This document shows, one piece after another, positions 8,894-17,804 of a stretch of DNA of 64,000 bases. The stretch's first letter is position 1. Every line of letters begins with the position of its first letter. The notes under the pieces were generated by a model. It saw nothing but the letters and a program-made list of their open reading frames with translations, searched no databases and had not been told where the DNA came from. The stretch comes from an uncultured Treponema sp. (GTDB lineage: Bacteria; Spirochaetota; Spirochaetia; Treponematales; Treponemataceae): positions 62,001 to 126,000 of the forward strand of contig CAKUZR010000001.1 in NCBI GenBank assembly GCA_934718065.1. The letters are read 5' to 3'. Both the position numbers and the translations under genes were made by a program.

Positions 8894-11800
8894 TTACTGC
8901 AAAGCGTAAACAGCAACAGTTTTAGTCGCTATAGTAACAACCGCACCGTCTTCCAGCTCGGCAGAATTTTCAGCGAACTGCTTGCCGTCCGTAACAAGTT
9001 TCCATTTTCCTTTTCCGTTAAGCTCAAACTTAACATCCGAAGTAAACGGATTTGCAATGACAACAATTTTTTTCCAGCTGTCGCCGCACTTTGAGCCATC
9101 CAGCTCCCACGCAAGAATCTGCTCCGGAAGCCCGGCCGCCTTGTTGTCAATAAAACGCAGAACTTTTTCACATTCTTCGCCAGTCGAAAGCCTGAATGCA
9201 GGATGCTCTTTTCTGAGTTTTATAAGATTCCGCACATAATTCACAACGTCCTGCTTTTCAGCGCAACGATTCCAGTCAAGATTGTTGATTTTGTCGCAGA
9301 CATTATATGTATTGTGAAGAATAAAATGCCTTCCGTCGTCAGAAATTCCGTATTCGTAGAAAATTTGCTTTGTGGCTTTTATTTCTTCAGGAACTTCCTT
9401 TGAACGGCAGAATTCCATTCCCGCATGCAAAATCGGGTAACCTTCCGCAAGAATAACAAGCGAAATCGCCATTTTTTGCATCTGGTCAAGATATTCTTCC
9501 GGCTTATTCTGTTCAACCATGAAAAGCTTGTCGCGCAATGTTATATTGTCATGAATTTCTGTGTAATTCACCGAAAGCCAGGTTTCTTTGCCCCAAGGTT
9601 TTGGAGCCGCCGTGCCTTCAACTTTATCAAATTGAATCTGAGGATGCCTTGTTGCGCCGACAATTCCGAATTTCACAGCTTCTCTGCCAGTTCCATCGTG
9701 AACAAACCCTTTCTGCTTGTCATCAAAAATCGGACCTTTTATTCCGCATCGCATCGCATCATTAAAAAATCCGATTCCGTTCATTTTTTCACAATTAACC
9801 TGGGATGCGCCGTCAAATTTTCCTGCGCGGTACATATCCCAGCCTTCACCGTAAATAAGAACATCCGGTTTAATTTTATGCAGAGCATCGTGAATTGCGT
9901 TCATCGTGCCAACGTCGTGAAGTCCCATCAAATCAAATCGGAAGCCGCAAAGCTTGTATTCCTTCAGCCAGAAGCAAAGCGTATCAACCATATACTTTCT
10001 GAACATTGAATGTTCGCTGGCGGTATCTTCCCCGGCTCCGGAATAACCTTCAACCCGGTAGAAATATCCAGGCACACTAGTTCCAAGCCCCTGATGAATT
10101 CCGTCGTTAACGTGATTGTAAACAACATCCATAATTATGCCGATTCCTGCATCCGCATAATTTTTCACCAGCTGCTTGAATTCTTTTATTCTTGCAGTTC
10201 CGTCATAAGGATTTGTTGAATAAGAACCTTCAAGGCAGGCGTAGTTTTCCGGGTCATAGCCCCAGTTAAAATTGCCGAACAAAACCCGGTTTTTCACAAT
10301 CGGATCATTTACAGTTTTTTCATCAACACTTCTAAAATCAAAAACAGGAAGAAGCTGAACGTGCGTAACGCCCAAAGATTTTATGTGGTCAAAACCAGTT
10401 GGAACGCCTTTAAACGTTGTTCCAGACTGCGCCGCCCCAAGGAATGTACGCTGAATTCTTTTATCTCCGTTCCAGTCCGGACTTGAAGTAATATCCGCAA
10501 TGTGCGCCTCGTACGCCACAACATCGCAAGGAGACTGAACAACTGGAATTTTAATGTTTTCCCAGCCTTCAGGATTTGTGCGGGACATATTCACAACCAT
10601 CGAGCGTTTTCCGTTCACACCGCAGGCTTTCGCATACGGATCAGAAGAAATCTGCTCAACTCCGTGAACTAAAACTGTGTACAAATAGAATTTTCCGTGC
10701 AAATCGCCTTTTACATTTGCTTCCCAAACTCCATTTTTTCCCGGTTCAGAAAGACGTTTCATCTCAACTGTTTTTTCAGCCGCAGAATTTTCCCCGTCAG
10801 CAAAGAATGAAACAGAAACCGCCTTTGCCGTTGGCGCCCACAATCTGAAAACCGTTCCAGACTTTTTGTAAATCGCGCCAAGTTCAATGTCGCTGTGATA
10901 TTTTTCCTCAAATTCTTTTGAATCAAAATACCATTCCAACGCGCCTGTATTTTTTCCGCCGCTGCACTTGCTGTTCATCCTGCCGCTTTTTATAAGATTG
11001 AAAAGATAATCCTTCTTGTGCTCCGCACCGCAGAATTCGTTGTTCAAATTCTGTTTTTCAAACGGAGCTGTAATCCATTTTGCCGGAACGCCGAATTTTT
11101 CAAAAGAAAAATGCTTTTCTTCCTTGTTCCGATATTTTGCCGGCGTAGAAATTTCGTATTCTTCGTTCGGCTTGATTTTTATTTCATTCAGCAGAAGCTC
11201 CGGGAAATTTTCCAGAGAATCAAGATTTTTCACAATCCATTTTACAGAACAGTGATAAGCATCGCCCTTGCGCTTAATCTGAACATCAAAAAGCCAGCCG
11301 TTTCCAAACGGAAGCGCCGCCTTTGCTTCCTTGCAGCTTAGCGGAAGACACGGTGAAAATTTAATTTTTTTCTGAACCAACTGCGGATGAAAACCAATCA
11401 AATCCATTGCAATATTTCTGTTGAATTCCGCAACAGACCAAGCCTGGCTGAAAGTTCCTGAAAGTTTCGGATTTCCATTTGAATCCGGCCGCGCATGAAT
11501 ATTTTCGCTCAAAGAGCCGGCGCATCCAAATTCCTGAATCATCTTGGAATAATTCTGCAGAATGCCCGAAGCTTTTTCACCAAGAATTCCATCTGAACTC
11601 AAAACGCTCGCCGTAACGTAAGCGCCTGTGTTCCATTCCCAGATTGTTCCGTTGTGGTAAGCCGCATCCTTGTGGTACCATTCCGGATTTTCATGTTCCG
11701 GATGAAACAGAGGATCTTCCGGACTTAAGCTGTAAAGCCCGAACGGATTCACAAGCTCGCGTTCAACATTTTTTATGATATTGTCAGCAACTTTTTTTTC

Positions 11801-13297
11801 AACAAAATATTCTTCCGGCTTCAAATCAAGAACTGAAGGAATCATAAACGTGAAAAGCTGATTTGGACGAACGCGCATATCTTTTATCCATTCGCCGTAG
11901 CCGCCTTCCGGCAAAAAATCAGCAAGCGCATTGCAATCCTTGTTCCAGAAATATTCCAGGAACGATTTTTTCACTCTTTCTGCAATAAAATCAAAGCTGT
12001 CAGCCTTTTCATTGTTGCAAAGAAGACGCTGCATTTCCGCGCCGATTTTCAAAGCCGTGAACCACAAAGCCTGAATGTCATTCGCGCGGTTTCCACGCGG
12101 AGAAAGCGGCTCGTTCCCTTCAATCCGGGCATCCATCCAAGTGTCCGCATCTGCGTGCATAAGAAAACCATGCTCGTCGCAACGTTCCATTTCCGCAAAA
12201 ATCGCGATATTAACGGTGTTTTCAAGCTGCTTTATAATTGAAACATCACCGGAATACTGAACATATTCCCACAACGCGCGGATAAACCACAAAGTTCCGT
12301 CCGCTGTGTTGTAAATCACATCATTTTTGTCGCGGTAGCGGTTCGGAATTCTTCCATAAGTCGGACTGTCTTTGTTCAAATCCTGGAAATCCGCAAATCC
12401 CAGAAGAACATCCTTCGCCTCTTCAAAACAGCCGGAAACCAAAAGCGTTCCGCACAAAGAAATAAATGTATCGCGCCCCCAGTTGTCCCTGAACCACGGA
12501 AGACCTGCCCAAATTCCACGGTAATTGCTTCCGTGGTCTTTTGTTGCAAGCTGCCATGCGCTGAATCTTGCCCACTGAACTGACTCATTGAATTTTTTGT
12601 CGCCAAAATCAGCCTTGAATTTGTCAAGAAAATCGTCAATCTGCTTTTTATGAGCGGAAATTCCATTTTGCTTTGCCAGGCGAACCGCTTTTTCAACTGC
12701 GGAATTTTCATCATCTTCAAACGCAACATACCATCCAGCCGCCGCAAAAGGCTCTTCCGCTTTTTCTGAATCCTGCGCTTTTCTGCAAAGAACCAGATTT
12801 TCATCTTTTACAGAAAAATCAAAATCAAACACCGCCGCAACCGCAACGCCTTTGTCTGAACTTATTACTTTTACGCCATCAAATTTTTTTTCAGACCAAA
12901 CTGAATCTGATTTCACCTGCTTTTCAAGTTCTTCCCGATTGCTTTTCGCTTCAATATTTTCAAGCGGCAAAGTTTCTTCAAGAAGCAGCGACGGCGAAAT
13001 TTTAAGAATTTCCAAATCCGAATTTGAATTCAAATAGAAAGCCTGCTCTTCCAAAAGCAACGCCGCCTCAATAAATGATTTTTCAAAAACCGCCTTGAAT
13101 CCATACGGAAAAACTTCTGTATATTTTGAATCAGAAATTTTCTTTCCGCCGGCAGCAAAACCATCTAAAAATTTTGTGTTTCCACGAAAATAACCATTCT
13201 CATCATTTTTATTACTAAACAAAAACTGGAAATAACCGTTCTTCCGGTCAGTCCAGGCGATACGTCGGCCAGAATCAGCCATTACTTTGATAAGCAT
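8894..13297 (-). CDS. Bifunctional amylo-alpha-1,6-glucosidase (GH133) / type I pullulanase (GH13) fusion
   Basis: One 1467-residue frame contains two debranching enzymes. Residues ~200-620 form an (alpha/alpha)6 glycogen-debranching domain with GLPWFRDNWGRDTF near residue 269 and GRIPNRYRDKNDVIYNTADG. After a short linker comes a CBM48-like beta domain (FRLWAPTAKAVSV, ~residue 785). It is followed by a type I pullulanase barrel: NWGYDPENY (~1014), DVVYNHVND, nucleophile in CGFRFDLMG (~1117), acid/base in YGEGWD (~1150) and IHDN (~1249). Both hydrolyse alpha-1,6 branches of glycogen or limit dextrins. No signal peptide is visible, so it should be cytoplasmic. No SD precedes the ATG; an ATG five codons later is possible. 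Confidence 0.9.
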   Translation of the reverse strand: MLIKVMADSGRRIAWTDRKNGYFQFLFSNKNDENGYFRGNTKFLDGFAAGGKKISDSKYTEVFPYGFKAVFEKSFIEAALLLEEQAFYLNSNSDLEILKISPSLLLEETLPLENIEAKSNREELEKQVKSDSVWSEKKFDGVKVISSDKGVAVAAVFDFDFSVKDENLVLCRKAQDSEKAEEPFAAAGWYVAFEDDENSAVEKAVRLAKQNGISAHKKQIDDFLDKFKADFGDKKFNESVQWARFSAWQLATKDHGSNYRGIWAGLPWFRDNWGRDTFISLCGTLLVSGCFEEAKDVLLGFADFQDLNKDSPTYGRIPNRYRDKNDVIYNTADGTLWFIRALWEYVQYSGDVSIIKQLENTVNIAIFAEMERCDEHGFLMHADADTWMDARIEGNEPLSPRGNRANDIQALWFTALKIGAEMQRLLCNNEKADSFDFIAERVKKSFLEYFWNKDCNALADFLPEGGYGEWIKDMRVRPNQLFTFMIPSVLDLKPEEYFVEKKVADNIIKNVERELVNPFGLYSLSPEDPLFHPEHENPEWYHKDAAYHNGTIWEWNTGAYVTASVLSSDGILGEKASGILQNYSKMIQEFGCAGSLSENIHARPDSNGNPKLSGTFSQAWSVAEFNRNIAMDLIGFHPQLVQKKIKFSPCLPLSCKEAKAALPFGNGWLFDVQIKRKGDAYHCSVKWIVKNLDSLENFPELLLNEIKIKPNEEYEISTPAKYRNKEEKHFSFEKFGVPAKWITAPFEKQNLNNEFCGAEHKKDYLFNLIKSGRMNSKCSGGKNTGALEWYFDSKEFEEKYHSDIELGAIYKKSGTVFRLWAPTAKAVSVSFFADGENSAAEKTVEMKRLSEPGKNGVWEANVKGDLHGKFYLYTVLVHGVEQISSDPYAKACGVNGKRSMVVNMSRTNPEGWENIKIPVVQSPCDVVAYEAHIADITSSPDWNGDKRIQRTFLGAAQSGTTFKGVPTGFDHIKSLGVTHVQLLPVFDFRSVDEKTVNDPIVKNRVLFGNFNWGYDPENYACLEGSYSTNPYDGTARIKEFKQLVKNYADAGIGIIMDVVYNHVNDGIHQGLGTSVPGYFYRVEGYSGAGEDTASEHSMFRKYMVDTLCFWLKEYKLCGFRFDLMGLHDVGTMNAIHDALHKIKPDVLIYGEGWDMYRAGKFDGASQVNCEKMNGIGFFNDAMRCGIKGPIFDDKQKGFVHDGTGREAVKFGIVGATRHPQIQFDKVEGTAAPKPWGKETWLSVNYTEIHDNITLRDKLFMVEQNKPEEYLDQMQKMAISLVILAEGYPILHAGMEFCRSKEVPEEIKATKQIFYEYGISDDGRHFILHNTYNVCDKINNLDWNRCAEKQDVVNYVRNLIKLRKEHPAFRLSTGEECEKVLRFIDNKAAGLPEQILAWELDGSKCGDSWKKIVVIANPFTSDVKFELNGKGKWKLVTDGKQFAENSAELEDGAVVTIATKTVAVYALQ

Positions 13298-13335
13298 AAC
13301 TATATTAGTCTACACGAACAAAATCAGTTAATCAA
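13298..13335 (-). promoter_or_regulatory. Promoter of the debranching enzyme/pullulanase gene, possibly leaderless
   Basis: On the minus strand TTGATT (13335-13330) and TAGACT (13312-13307) are spaced by 17 bp. The ATG follows 9 bp after the -10, with no Shine-Dalgarno. The predicted start of transcription is only one or two bases from the ATG. Confidence 0.45.
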
Positions 13336-13364
13336 ATAATATTTTCAAGCGGAAATTTAATTGG

Positions 13365-13561
13365 TCTGAAGGTTGAGTTTTTGCAAATTCTGAAAGAACT
13401 CTTTCGCATATTTCCAATTTGCTCAGATGGATTTGGCTCGCGCTCCGCTTGTATTACCTCGGGTGCTTCGCACTTTTATTGATTCAATCGCCAAAAATCT
13501 TCACAAACTGTAAATCTGCCCGCGCTTTTATTCTTTTCACAAAAAAACTCGACATTCAGAC
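13365..13561 (+). repeat. Dispersed palindromic repeat, copy 1
   Basis: First of six copies of a ~195-bp element. Ends are TCTGAAGGTTGAG (left) and CTCGACATTCAGA (right), an imperfect terminal inverted repeat that extends into flanking TTTAATT/AATTAAA. Further inverted blocks follow inside, including a GGCAGATTT-type block against its complement and GATGGATTTGGC against GCCAAAAATCTTC. The whole unit can therefore fold as one long imperfect hairpin with a GTGC-TTC-GCAC tip. It fills the gap between two divergent genes, the pullulanase fusion and the XPB helicase. Confidence 0.9.
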
Positions 13562-13585
13562 TAATTAAATTCCTTCATTTTATAA

Positions 13586-13622
13586 TTGAGCCTTTTCCGG
13601 CAATATTATAAAATATTCTGCT
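13586..13622 (+). promoter_or_regulatory. Promoter of the XPB-like helicase operon, predicted leaderless
   Basis: TTGAGC (13586-13591), a 17-bp spacer and TAAAAT (13609-13614) are followed after 8 bp by the ATG at 13623. No Shine-Dalgarno is present. Confidence 0.5.
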
Positions 13623-15455
13623 ATGAATTTAGAAAATCCTTTGATTGTTCAAGGCGACCGAACGCTTTTGCTTGATGTGCATGCTCCTCTTTCCAAGGAA
13701 TGTAGAAATGCTCTTATTCCGTTTGCGGAACTTGAACGTTCGCCGGAACATCTTCACACTTACAGGCTGACGCCGCTTTCTTTGTGGAATGCCACAAGCG
13801 CAGGCTTCACGGCAGAAAACGCGATTGAAACGCTGAAAAAATATTCGCGCTACGATGTTCCGCAGTCAATTGAATTTTGGATAAAAGAAACAGCCACCCG
13901 ATTTGGAAAATTGCGCCTTATTCCAGGACCTTCAATAAAAGTTCCTGTAAAATCCGCTGAAATTCTTAGCGATTCGCCAGGCAAAAAAGAGCCGGCACTT
14001 GTTGAAGAGCAGTATCTTTACCTTGTGGCAAGCTCCCGCCCGGTTTTTCTTGAAATTGCCGCAAATCCGCAGGCGAAAAAAATTCTTGAGCAGTGCGATT
14101 TTGATGAATCTGTTGTTCCGGAAAATATTTCCGTTTCAGAAGATGAAAAAAAATTCTGCTTCCGGCTGAAACTTACTGACCGCGGCACAATTAAACAAAT
14201 TTTGCTGAAAGCCTTGTGGCCGGTCAAGGACGAAATTCAACTGAAAAACGGCGAGCCTCTGGATTTCAACCTAAGGGAAACAACTCGCTCCGGGAAACCT
14301 TTTCAAATCAGAAATTACCAGGAAGAAGCCGCAAACGCTCTGGTCGGCGACAAAGGGCCGGGAACAGGATTTGGAACTGTCGTCCTTCCTTGCGGCGCGG
14401 GAAAAACAATCGTCGGAATGAACGTTATGAATCTGCTGAAAACAAGCACGCTGATAATCACAACGAATATTTCCGCGGTTCATCAGTGGATTCAGGAACT
14501 TTTAGACAAATCAAACCTTACAGAAGACCAGATTGCCGAATATACCGGCGAAAACAAAACTCTTGCGCCGGTTACAGTAGCAACTTACCAGATTCTTACA
14601 TGGCGGCCGGAAAAAGACGGTCCGTATCCGCATTTTTCAATTTTCCGCCAGCGAAACTGGGGACTTATAATTTACGATGAAGTACACATGCTTCCGGCTC
14701 CTGTGTTCCGGGTTGTAGCAGAACTTCAGGCAGTCCGAAGAATCGGGCTTACGGCAACACTTGTCCGCGAGGACGGCTGCGAAGGATATGTTTTCAGCCT
14801 TGTTGGACCAAAACGCTATGATGTTCCATGGAAAGAACTTGAAAAAAGCCGCTGGATTGCAAAAGCTGAATGCATAGAAGTCCGTGTAGATTTGCCGGAA
14901 TCCCAGGAAATTGAATACGCGGTTTCCCCGGCAAGAACAAAACACCGCCTTGCAAGCGAAAATCCTGTAAAAACAGAAGTCACAAAGCAGCTCGTAAAAA
15001 AATTCCCGGAAGACAAAATTCTTGTAATCGGGCAATACCTTGAGCAGCTCGAAATTCTTTCAAAAGAACTGAAAACTCCGATAATCACAGGAAAAACGCC
15101 GAACGCCGAACGCGACAAAATTTACCAGGATTTCCGGGAAGGAAAAATTCACGTGCTTGTAGTTTCAAAAGTTGCAAATTTTGCAATCGACCTTCCAGAC
15201 GCTTCCCTTGCAATTCAAGTGAGCGGAACATTTGGAAGCCGGCAGGAAGAAGCTCAGCGCCTCGGCCGAATTCTGCGCCCAAAAGAACGCACAAGCCGAT
15301 TTTTCACTTTAATCACAAGAAATACTGTGGAAGAAGAATTTGGCTCAAACCGCCAGAAATTCCTTGCAGAACAAGGCTATTCCTACAGAATCATCCGCTA
15401 CACCCAGGAAAGCGACCTGGATGAGCTGCAGAACGAACTCCCGGAGTCTTTATGA
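13623..15455 (+). CDS. XPB/Rad25-like superfamily 2 DNA helicase
   Basis: The 610-residue protein has an N-terminal XPB-type domain (residues ~1-100, with LTPLSLWNATSAG). An SF2 helicase core follows: RNYQEEAANAL, Walker A PCGAGKTIVG (~residue 258), DEVH box (~residue 352), GLTATLVREDG (motif III) and the C-terminal RecA lobe ending in QRLGRILRP. XPB homologues unwind or translocate on DNA in repair and transcription; scattered bacteria, spirochetes among them, carry one. Its TGA overlaps the ATG of the next gene, so both proteins are made together. Confidence 0.92.
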   Translation: MNLENPLIVQGDRTLLLDVHAPLSKECRNALIPFAELERSPEHLHTYRLTPLSLWNATSAGFTAENAIETLKKYSRYDVPQSIEFWIKETATRFGKLRLIPGPSIKVPVKSAEILSDSPGKKEPALVEEQYLYLVASSRPVFLEIAANPQAKKILEQCDFDESVVPENISVSEDEKKFCFRLKLTDRGTIKQILLKALWPVKDEIQLKNGEPLDFNLRETTRSGKPFQIRNYQEEAANALVGDKGPGTGFGTVVLPCGAGKTIVGMNVMNLLKTSTLIITTNISAVHQWIQELLDKSNLTEDQIAEYTGENKTLAPVTVATYQILTWRPEKDGPYPHFSIFRQRNWGLIIYDEVHMLPAPVFRVVAELQAVRRIGLTATLVREDGCEGYVFSLVGPKRYDVPWKELEKSRWIAKAECIEVRVDLPESQEIEYAVSPARTKHRLASENPVKTEVTKQLVKKFPEDKILVIGQYLEQLEILSKELKTPIITGKTPNAERDKIYQDFREGKIHVLVVSKVANFAIDLPDASLAIQVSGTFGSRQEEAQRLGRILRPKERTSRFFTLITRNTVEEEFGSNRQKFLAEQGYSYRIIRYTQESDLDELQNELPESL

Positions 15456-17560
15456 ACACAAGCGAACTGAATCCAAAAGCTCAACGCATAATCCGCTGGC
15501 GAGAAACTTTATCAACAATGGACGACGAGCGTTTTTTTGAAATAATGAGAATCTACCTCGGCGAAATCCACACGCCTTTCAACAAAAGCAATCTCATTGA
15601 ACAGCTGAGCTCCATTTTCCGCAAGGAAGAAAATAAAAACACAATAATTTCGCTGCTTTCCGAATTCGACATAAAAATCATCACCGCAGTTTCGTTCATT
15701 GAAAAATGCACCCAGCAAAAACTGATTGATTTTTTTAAAACCGAATATTTTCTTTCGGATATTTATTCAGAATTAATCAACTTGACCGAACGGCTGATTA
15801 TTTATTCGTACAAAGATTCTGAAACGAACGAAAATATTATTGCGCTGAATCCGCTTCTTGAAGAACCGCTCGCTTCCGCCGCCAACTTGAAAAGTCTTCT
15901 TCCAGAGCCTGAATTTGCCGAAAAAAACTTTGACATTCCGTTTTCAATTTCTCCATCTTTAATCGCGGCATTTTATTCATATATTCTGGAAAATCCCGGA
16001 ATGTGTAAAAACAACACTGAAATAAAAAAACGTGAATCTGAACGGCTTTCTGAAATTTTCCAGAATCATTCAAGCTGCATAAAACTGCTGTTAGCTTCAT
16101 TTTTTAATCTTGGACTGATAAAATTTGGTGAAAAAGATATTTCAGTTGATATAAAGAAATTTGAAAAATTCGCCCAGCTTGAAGAAACCCGTCAATACGC
16201 GTTCATCGCGGCGGCTTCTGTTGCACGGCTCGGACGGCAATCCTTGCAAAGCCAGGCGCAGCTTCTTCTGAACACAATCGCTTCAATTCCAGAAACAGGA
16301 GCATCTCTGGATTCAGTGTTCCGCACAGCATTTTTAATCAAATACAAAAAAAATGACATCGCCGGCGCACCAACGCAGTCCAGATTTTCAAGGCTTCTGG
16401 AAGCGCACAAAATTCAGCCGGCAGAAAATCTTTCAGAAGAAATTATTTACGACATCATAAAAAATTCCATTGTGCTCGGACTTCTGCAGGAAATCGGAAA
16501 AGACGAATCTGAAAAACCAGTAGTTGTTCCCGGGAAAATTTTTACAGAAAAACAAAATCCGCCGGCAGAAAAAAAAGGAATTCTGAACATCAACGCGGGA
16601 ACAAGCATTGCAATTCTTCCCGGACTTTCGCTTGCTGAATTTTTGCCGCTGGCAACATTTTTGAATATCGTTTCATTCAACACAGTCTGCGAATTTGAAA
16701 TTTCAAAAAAATCAATTTACCGCGCGCTCGACAACGGAATTTCCGCGGAAAAAATAACCGCCCTGCTTTCTGAATACAGCGCGTACAAACTTCCGCAAAG
16801 CCTTCTTATGAACATTGAAGAATGGTGCAACTCATATTCGGCGGCAATTCTTTACAAAGGCTACATTCTGAAAGTTGATGAAAAAAATCAGCGCATAATC
16901 GAAAACAACCCGAAAATTTCCCAGTTCATTAATTTAAAGCTCGCGGAAGGAATTTTTCTTCTGAATATTCCCGTGAACGAAGAGCCAGCGGATTTTATTT
17001 TGAAAAGCGGACTTGAACTTTTGAGCGCCGTGAAAACTTCAAAAAACGAAACTGAAGCAATGGCATTTCCAGTTGTTAATTCCGGAAAAAATCAGCTTGC
17101 CTTTTATAATTCTTCACATCAAAAAAACGAAAATCCGGAAAATTCAAAAAAAGCGGAGCAGATAAAAACTGAATTTCTTGATTATCTTGAAACGCTGAAT
17201 CTTTCAAAACAGCAGAAAGAATGTCTTGCCAGCCGGATTGAAAAAAATATCATTCTTACAAAAGAGCAGCTGAAGCCCGAAAATGTGCGCCTGGAAATTC
17301 TTGAAGCCGACGGAATGAATTTTCCTGGAAAAGTCCATCTGATTGAAAACGCGATAAAACATTCAGATATGCTGGAAATTTCTATTCCCGCTGAAAATAA
17401 TTCCGGCAAGATGGAAAAGTTTTTTGGAAAACCGCTGATTGTTATCCGCCAGCCAAACGACAGCATGCTGAAAATGCAGATCAACAACTCGGAAGAAACC
17501 AAGATTTTTTCAGTAAGCCGCATAAACCATGCAAAAATCATAAAAACATCTGTTTTCTAA
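15452..17560 (+). CDS. Uncharacterised partner protein coupled to the XPB-like helicase
   Basis: A 702-residue, largely helical protein with no motif I recognise. It starts with KAQRIIRWRETLSTMDDERF and contains a Leu/Ile-rich middle part and a C-terminal beta-rich part (~residues 600-700, with GKPLIVIRQPNDS). No nuclease, ATPase or zinc motif is visible. The ATG overlaps the helicase stop (ATGA at 15452-15455), which argues for a shared complex, as with archaeal XPB and its Bax1 partner. It does not obviously look like Bax1. No signal peptide is present. Confidence 0.75.
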   Translation: MNTSELNPKAQRIIRWRETLSTMDDERFFEIMRIYLGEIHTPFNKSNLIEQLSSIFRKEENKNTIISLLSEFDIKIITAVSFIEKCTQQKLIDFFKTEYFLSDIYSELINLTERLIIYSYKDSETNENIIALNPLLEEPLASAANLKSLLPEPEFAEKNFDIPFSISPSLIAAFYSYILENPGMCKNNTEIKKRESERLSEIFQNHSSCIKLLLASFFNLGLIKFGEKDISVDIKKFEKFAQLEETRQYAFIAAASVARLGRQSLQSQAQLLLNTIASIPETGASLDSVFRTAFLIKYKKNDIAGAPTQSRFSRLLEAHKIQPAENLSEEIIYDIIKNSIVLGLLQEIGKDESEKPVVVPGKIFTEKQNPPAEKKGILNINAGTSIAILPGLSLAEFLPLATFLNIVSFNTVCEFEISKKSIYRALDNGISAEKITALLSEYSAYKLPQSLLMNIEEWCNSYSAAILYKGYILKVDEKNQRIIENNPKISQFINLKLAEGIFLLNIPVNEEPADFILKSGLELLSAVKTSKNETEAMAFPVVNSGKNQLAFYNSSHQKNENPENSKKAEQIKTEFLDYLETLNLSKQQKECLASRIEKNIILTKEQLKPENVRLEILEADGMNFPGKVHLIENAIKHSDMLEISIPAENNSGKMEKFFGKPLIVIRQPNDSMLKMQINNSEETKIFSVSRINHAKIIKTSVF

Positions 17561-17617
17561 ATTTTTCCAAATTTTAATTTGAGCGGTAAAGCCAGTTCAT
17601 TTTCAGCCGTTAAAATG

Positions 17618-17647
17618 AAAAAGCCGGACAAAAATATCCGGCTTTTT
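17618..17647. terminator. Bidirectional terminator between the XPB operon and tRNA-Glu
   Basis: AAAAAGCCGGA (17618-17628) and TCCGGCTTTTT (17637-17647) form an 11-bp stem with A- and T-runs at both ends. It can stop the XPB operon (plus) and the tRNA-Glu transcript (minus), whose 3' end is two bases away. Confidence 0.85.
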
Positions 17648-17648
17648 A

Positions 17649-17720
17649 CATCTCCTAGCAGAATTGAACTGCTGTTGTCGGGATGAAAACCCGATGTCCT
17701 AACCACTAGACGAAGGAGAC
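17649..17720 (-). tRNA. tRNA-Glu (anticodon UUC)
   Basis: Read on the minus strand the gene begins GTCTCCTTCGTCTAG and ends CTGCTAGGAGATG. The acceptor arms GTCTCCT/AGGAGAT pair with one G-U. The anticodon stem CGGG/CCCG encloses TTTTCAT with the TTC anticodon, and the T arm is CAGCAGTTCAATTCTGC-like. The CCA tail is not encoded. Sequence and arms match bacterial tRNA-Glu. Confidence 0.95.
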
Positions 17721-17735
17721 AAAAGTTGTAGGGTT

Positions 17736-17765
17736 TTTATACTATTTTTTTATATACTTTGTCAA
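17736..17765 (-). promoter_or_regulatory. Promoter of tRNA-Glu
   Basis: On the minus strand a consensus TTGACA (17765-17760), an 18-bp spacer and TATAAA (17741-17736) lie 15 bp before the 5' end of the tRNA. Confidence 0.75.
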
Positions 17766-17804
17766 TAGAAAACCCTTCAATTTTTTAAAATTTATGCAAG
17801 ATTA

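Noticed and set aside
9425..10009. 194-codon frame antisense to the pullulanase domain
   Set aside because: It lies wholly opposite conserved GH13 motifs, has no SD, and its translation has no recognisable domain; it is a shadow of the real gene.
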